From Marinobacter sp. es.042 (lineage in GTDB: Bacteria; Pseudomonadota; Gammaproteobacteria; Pseudomonadales; Oleiphilaceae), in the NCBI RefSeq assembly GCF_900188315.1, contig NZ_LT897781.1, positions 1,364,001-1,428,000 on the forward strand: a DNA stretch of 64,000 nt. The letters are read 5' to 3'. Below the pieces are notes generated by a model, which was not told the DNA's origin, made no database searches, and saw only the letters and a program-made list of their open reading frames with translations. A program made the position numbers and the translations under genes. Positions 61,620 to 64,000 of the stretch are shown here, piece by piece; position 1 is the first letter of the stretch; the number at the start of each line of letters is the position of its first letter.

Positions 61620-62834
61620 TCAGCGGTAATGAAGCCCCATGGCGGCCCGGACTTCCTCCAGGGTGTCGCGGGCGGCATCGCGGGCGTGCTCGCGACCTTC
61701 CTGGAGAATGGAATGAACCAGATCCGGATTGCCCTCATACTCCCTCGCGCGTTCGTGGAGCGGACGCTGCTCCTCGACAATCGCGTCAATCAACGGCTTC
61801 TTGCAATCCAGGCAACCAATGCCCGCACTGCGACAACCGGTCTGCACCCACTCCTGAGTGTCAGCATCGGAATAGATCTTGTGCATTCCCCACACCGGGC
61901 ACTTCTCGGGTTCTCCCGGGTCGGTTCGACGGACCCGCTGGGGATCGGTCTGCATGGTGCGAACCTTCTGGGCAACGCTGTCCGGCTCTTCCCGGAGACC
62001 GATATAGTTGTCGTAGGACTTGGACATTTTCTGCCCATCCAGCCCTGGCAACTTGGATTCCGGCGTCAGCAGCGGTTGGGGCTCCGGCAAAATCACCTTG
62101 CCGCCGCCTTCAATGTAACCGTAAAGACGCTCACGATCGCCCAGGGAGATATTCTGTTGCTCTTTCAGCAGAGCACGGGCCGTTTCCAGGGCGTCCATAT
62201 CGCCCTCTTCCTGGTAACGCCTCTTGAGATTGCGATAGAGCTTGGCGTTTTTCTTGCCCATCTTCACGATGGCACCTTCGGCCTGGTCTTCAAACCCTGG
62301 CTCGCGACCATAGATGTGGTTGAACCGGCGCGCGATTTCCCGGGTGATTTCGACATGGGAAACCTGATCCGCACCAACAGGCACTTTTCCTGCCCGGTAA
62401 ACCAGAATATCTGCACTCTGAAGCAGCGGGTAACCGAGGAACCCGTAGGTCGCCAGATCCTTCTCCCGCAGCTTCTCCTGCTGATCCTTGAACGTCGGCA
62501 CGCGTTCCAGCCACCCGAGGGGCGTGATCATCGAGAGCAGGAGATGCAGTTCGGCGTGCTCGGGCACCTGCGACTGGATAAACATCGTGGACGAGCCCGG
62601 GTTCACGCCGGCCGCCAGCCAATCAATGACCATATCCCAGACGCTTTGTTCAATGCCGGAGGGGTCATCGTAGTTGGTGGTGAGCGCGTGCCAGTCCGCC
62701 ACAAAGAAAAAGCATTCGAATTCATGCTGGAGTTTAACCCAGTTTTTCAGCACACCGTGGTAGTGGCCAAGGTGAAGCTTGCCGGTCGGACGCATGCCGG
62801 ACAAAACCCTTTGCTGGGAATCTACAGAACTCAA
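61620..62834 (-). CDS. trpS: tryptophan--tRNA ligase
   Basis: A 404-residue class I aminoacyl-tRNA synthetase. The HIGH-type motif is KLHLGHYHGVLKNW near residue 17, the KMSKS-type motif is GQKMSKSYDNYIGL near 270, and the Trp-specific block VGADQVSHVEITREIARRFN lies between (near 155). The longer form, with an extra middle segment, is common in Pseudomonas-like bacteria. It heads trpS-scpA-scpB-rluB (59-base gap to scpA). Confidence 0.96.
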   Translation of the reverse strand: MSSVDSQQRVLSGMRPTGKLHLGHYHGVLKNWVKLQHEFECFFFVADWHALTTNYDDPSGIEQSVWDMVIDWLAAGVNPGSSTMFIQSQVPEHAELHLLLSMITPLGWLERVPTFKDQQEKLREKDLATYGFLGYPLLQSADILVYRAGKVPVGADQVSHVEITREIARRFNHIYGREPGFEDQAEGAIVKMGKKNAKLYRNLKRRYQEEGDMDALETARALLKEQQNISLGDRERLYGYIEGGGKVILPEPQPLLTPESKLPGLDGQKMSKSYDNYIGLREEPDSVAQKVRTMQTDPQRVRRTDPGEPEKCPVWGMHKIYSDADTQEWVQTGCRSAGIGCLDCKKPLIDAIVEEQRPLHERAREYEGNPDLVHSILQEGREHARDAARDTLEEVRAAMGLHYR

Positions 62835-62896
62835 AGCACGAACTCCTTATTTGGTGTTGGAACCGCCATCATAGTTCAGGCGACCCGGCATTATAA

Positions 62897-62937
62897 ATAA
62901 AAAACCCCCGCTCTGCAGGGCAGAAACGGGGGTTTTT
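62897..62937 (-). terminator. terminator after sucD
   Basis: AAAACCCCCG at 62901-62910 pairs with CGGGGGTTTT at 62927-62936. On the minus strand it is followed by a T-rich stretch, so it ends the sucCD transcript; the loop is 16 bases. It may also act in the other direction. Confidence 0.92.
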
Positions 62938-62954
62938 ACTGAAAGAAGGCCAGC

Positions 62955-63827
62955 TTACCAGCCAGTGACTTCCTTCAGGGCCTGACCGATCTCGGCCAGA
63001 CTGCGTACGGTGCGAACACCAGCGTCTTCCAGGGCAGCAAACTTATCGTCCGCAGTACCCTTGCCACCGGAGATGATGGCGCCCGCATGGCCCATACGCT
63101 TGCCCGGAGGCGCAGTAACACCGGCGATGTAGGAAACCACCGGCTTGGAGACGTTCTGCTTGATGTAGGCCGCAGCTTCTTCCTCGGCGGTACCGCCGAT
63201 CTCGCCAATCATCACAATGGCTTCTGTCTCGGGATCTTTCTCGAGCAGGGCCAGAATGTCGATGAAGTTGGAGCCCGGGATCGGGTCACCACCGATACCG
63301 ATACAGGTGGACTGACCGTAGCCGAAGTCGGTTGTCTGCTTGACCGCTTCGTAAGTCAGGGTGCCTGAACGGGACACGATGCCAACCTTGCCCTTCTTGT
63401 GGATGTGGCCAGGCATGATGCCGATCTTGCACTCGTCCGGAGTGATAACACCCGGGCAGTTCGGACCAATCATGCGAACGCCTTTGCGATCCACGTATTC
63501 TTTGGCGTACAGCATATCGATAGTCGGGATACCTTCAGTGATACATACGATCAGCTGAATGCCGGCATCCGCCGCTTCGATGATGGCGTCCTTACAGAAC
63601 GGCGCAGGCACGTAGATAACGGTCGCTTCAGCGCCGGTTGCTTCAACGGCGTCACGCACGGTGTTGAACACCGGCAGACCCAGATGCTCGGTACCGCCCT
63701 TGCCGGGGCTGACGCCACCAACCATCTTGGTGCCGTAGGCAATCGCCTGCTCTGAGTGGAAGGTGCCCTGTGCGCCGGTAAAGCCCTGACAGATAACCTT
63801 GGTGTCTTTGTTAATCAGGATGCTCAT
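62955..63827 (-). CDS. sucD: succinyl-CoA synthetase (succinate--CoA ligase), alpha subunit
   Basis: A 290-residue TCA-cycle enzyme subunit making ATP or GTP from succinyl-CoA. The N-terminal CoA-binding part starts [40 protein letters not shown] follows in the middle, and the phosphorylated His is in [11 protein letters not shown] near residue 247. It is coupled to sucC: its ATG (63827-63825) shares the A of the sucC TAA (TAATG). A terminator follows it. Confidence 0.97.
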   Translation of the reverse strand: MSILINKDTKVICQGFTGAQGTFHSEQAIAYGTKMVGGVSPGKGGTEHLGLPVFNTVRDAVEATGAEATVIYVPAPFCKDAIIEAADAGIQLIVCITEGIPTIDMLYAKEYVDRKGVRMIGPNCPGVITPDECKIGIMPGHIHKKGKVGIVSRSGTLTYEAVKQTTDFGYGQSTCIGIGGDPIPGSNFIDILALLEKDPETEAIVMIGEIGGTAEEEAAAYIKQNVSKPVVSYIAGVTAPPGKRMGHAGAIISGGKGTADDKFAALEDAGVRTVRSLAEIGQALKEVTGW

Positions 63828-64000
63828 TATTTACCCCCTGCGGCTTTAACAACTTGCTCTGCCGCATTCGACAGACTGGTAGCGGCAATGATGTTCAGAC
63901 CGCTCTCGGCGAGTACCTGAGTACCCTTCTCCGCGTTGTTGCCTTCAAGGCGAACCACAACAGGAACCTTGACGCCGACTTCCTTCACGGCACCTATGAT
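63827..64000 (-). CDS. sucC: succinyl-CoA synthetase beta subunit (3' end only)
   Basis: The last 57 codons and the stop of a gene that begins beyond the right edge. The reading ends VVKAAGGK, and upstream contains [20 protein letters not shown], the conserved C-terminal block of ADP/GDP-forming succinate-CoA ligase beta subunits. It is directly before sucD on the same strand. Confidence 0.95.
   Translation of the reverse strand: MIGAVKEVGVKVPVVVRLEGNNAEKGTQVLAESGLNIIAATSLSNAAEQVVKAAGGK

Noticed and set aside
61593..62900. A 435-codon frame on the plus strand over trpS
   Set aside because: It is the antisense of a clear aminoacyl-tRNA synthetase with intact motifs; no ribosome site and no domain similarity.

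Overview
The window looks like a core chromosomal segment of a motile, respiring, GC-rich marine gammaproteobacterium, most likely Marinobacter or a close relative. This is inferred from the gene content and order (GntR-smc-zipA-ligA, trpS-scpA-scpB-rluB, cheR-cheV-flgA-flgMN, gacA-uvrC-pgsA) and from protein character recalled from that group; no database search was run. About 54 protein genes (two cut by the window edges), three tRNA genes and one TPP riboswitch are supported. There is no rRNA, CRISPR array, insertion sequence or prophage.

Layout. 1-3.3 kb: the start of a SAM methyltransferase overlapping a large PLD-nuclease/SF2-helicase/DUF3427 gene, the most accessory-looking part of the window. 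3.6-7.4 kb: an SbcC/SbcD-like (YhaN/YhaO-like) DNA repair pair. 7.5-12.1 kb: a two-gene NAD-dependent formate dehydrogenase whose diaphorase subunits are fused. 12.3-14.6 kb: a GAF-PAS-GGDEF-EAL protein. 14.8-15.0 kb: tRNA-Cys and tRNA-Gly. 15.1-18.6 kb: TPP riboswitch and thiBPQ thiamine importer. 18.7-22.3 kb: an MCE/Mla-type lipid transporter with a STAS-permease fusion and an auxiliary lipoprotein. 22.2-25.3 kb: pgsA, uvrC and gacA. 25.4-36.3 kb: small metabolic genes (UPF0270-like, AzlCD, DUF1330, an isoquinoline-oxidoreductase-type molybdoenzyme, AEC transporter, fructosamine kinase, acylphosphatase, DUF938 methyltransferase, animal-type haem peroxidase, tRNA-Ser, isochorismatase-like hydrolase, bicupin). 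36.4-39.6 kb: a small protein, a NhaR-like LysR regulator, and a coupled MFS/flavin-reductase pair. 39.6-44.0 kb: chemotaxis and flagellar genes (cheR, cheV, flgA, flgM, flgN) and a membrane protein with a complete MshEN-type cyclic-di-GMP-binding motif. 44.2-50.2 kb: ppiA, mnmC, a CBS protein and a very large lipoprotein. 50.4-61.6 kb: ligA, zipA, smc, a GntR regulator, a diguanylate cyclase, rluB, scpB and scpA. 61.6-64.0 kb: trpS, sucD and the end of sucC.

Themes. Three proteins make, break or bind cyclic-di-GMP (12.3 kb, 58.1 kb and, by motif, 43.3 kb), the last beside flagellar genes. The complete SMC-ScpA-ScpB condensin is encoded within 8 kb. The tRNA-Gly/tRNA-Cys pair normally follows gacA-uvrC-pgsA directly in many gammaproteobacteria; here about 7 kb of thiamine and lipid transport genes on the opposite strand lies between them. 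The strongest leads for something undescribed are the MshEN membrane protein and the methyltransferase-helicase-nuclease pair at the left edge.
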